Shown one piece after another: positions 63,416 to 64,000 of a stretch of 64,000 nt of DNA. Source of the DNA: Mycobacterium sp. D16Q13 (GTDB taxonomy: Bacteria; Actinomycetota; Actinomycetes; Mycobacteriales; Mycobacteriaceae); the NCBI RefSeq assembly GCF_002013375.1, contig NZ_MAEW01000010.1:335179-399178 (forward strand), read 5' to 3'. Below the pieces are notes generated by a model. That model was given only the letters and a program-made list of their open reading frames with translations. It had not been told where the DNA came from and did no database searches. The position numbers and the translations under genes are program-made. Numbering within the stretch: position 1 is the first letter of the stretch; each line of letters begins with the position of its first letter.

Positions 63416-63913
63416 ATGGACTTCGCGCAACGAACCATCGACCTCGCACTCCGTAATGTCGAGGAGGGTGGCCGGCCCTTCGCCACCGTCATCGTGAGAG
63501 ACGGTGCCGTCCTGGCCGAGAGTCCGAACAAGGTCGCCCATACCAACGATCCGACCGCACATGCCGAGATCCTGGCCATCCGGAACGCATGCACCACGCT
63601 GGGCACCGAACACCTGACCGGGGCCACCATCTACATCCTGGCCCTGCCGTGCCCCATGTGCCTGGGGGCGCTCTACTACTGTTCGCCCGACGAGGTCATC
63701 TTCCTGACCACCCGGGACGCCTATGAACCGCACTATGTTGACGATCGAAAGTACTTCGAGCTCAACACCTTCTACTCTGAGTTCGCCAAGCCCTGGGATC
63801 AGCGGCGGCTACCCATGCGTCATGAATCCCGCGCTGATGCCGTGGACGTCTACCGCCTATGGCACGAACGCAACGGCGGCAACCGGAGCGTAGCCGGAGC
63901 GCTCACTGCGTGA
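63416..63913 (+). CDS. Nucleoside/guanine deaminase-fold enzyme (CDA family)
   Basis: 165 residues, 37 bp after cynS. Zinc site H-A-E (PTAHAEILAI) and P-C-P-M-C (ALPCPMCLGAL) are the cytidine deaminase superfamily motifs. The overall layout, with a C-terminal helix ending VDVYRLWHERN, is closest to bacterial guanine deaminase-type proteins. It would deaminate a purine or a related ring or amidine and release ammonia. Co-occurrence with cyanase suggests a nitrogen-scavenging module. The substrate is not known. Confidence 0.87.
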   Translation: MDFAQRTIDLALRNVEEGGRPFATVIVRDGAVLAESPNKVAHTNDPTAHAEILAIRNACTTLGTEHLTGATIYILALPCPMCLGALYYCSPDEVIFLTTRDAYEPHYVDDRKYFELNTFYSEFAKPWDQRRLPMRHESRADAVDVYRLWHERNGGNRSVAGALTA

Positions 63914-63920
63914 GGGTTAC

Positions 63921-63991
63921 TCAATACACAAGGGCCAGAGACCTTTAGAAGTCTCTGGCCCTTATGTAAGTCTCTGGCCCTTATGTATTGA
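63921..63991 (+). terminator. Terminator-like hairpin with a tandemly duplicated 3' arm
   Basis: Left arm 63930-63942 (AAGGGCCAGAGAC) can pair perfectly with two downstream copies of its complement, 63951-63963 and 63970-63982. The copies lie in an exact 19-bp tandem duplication (63950-63968 and 63969-63987). The outer bases TCAATACA (63921-63928) pair only with TGTATTGA (63984-63991), so the longer fold uses the second copy. It starts 8 bp after the deaminase stop. Confidence 0.75.
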
Positions 63992-64000
63992 AGCGCTAGT

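Overview
The window is high-GC actinobacterial DNA and almost certainly comes from a rapidly growing mycobacterium of the Mycobacteroides abscessus/chelonae type. Evidence for this: mycothione reductase, mycofactocin-type short-chain dehydrogenases, a mycobacterial haemophore-fold protein, KstD/KshA/HsaA/HsaC steroid enzymes, an EthA-type monooxygenase, many GTG starts and dense overlapping operons. The species name is an inference. No rRNA, tRNA, CRISPR array, insertion sequence or phage gene was seen.

Layout. 1-5.5 kb: end of a MerR/TipAS regulator, then rraA, a fold-III PLP enzyme and an aldonolactone oxidase in a coupled run, an enoyl-CoA hydratase and a TetR regulator. 5.6-13.3 kb (minus strand): a TetR-led operon with a Baeyer-Villiger-like flavoprotein, a mycofactocin-type SDR, a CYP125-like P450, a HAPMO-like monooxygenase and, after a short gap, ethA. 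A perfect inverted repeat sits at the tetR start. 13.3-16.8 kb: PHP-domain protein, GT87 glycosyltransferase and XRE regulator on the minus strand, divergent from a methionine aminopeptidase; two perfect palindromes lie between XRE and the peptidase. 17-23.3 kb: gltBD, with a 46-codon gene downstream. 23.8-26.7 kb: an SDR, a probable di-iron protein and a flavin/2Fe-2S reductase in one operon. 26.8-32.5 kb: alkaline phosphatase, a TauD dioxygenase divergent from a TetR, a DUF1254 lipoprotein, and MarR and PadR regulators.

32.5-43.1 kb looks like a steroid or polycyclic catabolic island: KstD, KshA with a coupled cysteine-rich 85-residue protein, an HSL-type esterase, an IclR regulator, HsaC- and HsaA-like ring-cleavage enzymes, a canonical Baeyer-Villiger monooxygenase and two SDRs. 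Together these could oxidise a steroid A/B ring and also lactonise and hydrolyse a cyclic ketone such as the D ring. HsaB, HsaD and KshB partners are not in the window.

43.2-57.9 kb: sulfurtransferase; GntR-MFS-DUF1304 operon; lipoprotein metallo-beta-lactamase-fold protein; acyl-CoA dehydrogenase; serine hydrolase; haemophore-like protein; mycothione reductase; a NarL-type two-component pair; a small secreted protein; a MinD-like ATPase; an SDR without its catalytic lysine; and a carotenoid oxygenase. 58-64 kb: hrpA, then a compact cyanate module (cynR, cynS, a nucleoside-deaminase-fold enzyme) ending in an unusual duplicated hairpin.

The backbone rraA, ethA, PHP gene, small gene, gltD, gltB follows the order of Rv3853-Rv3859c as I remember the M. 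tuberculosis map. The catabolic operon and the XRE/peptidase unit interrupt it.
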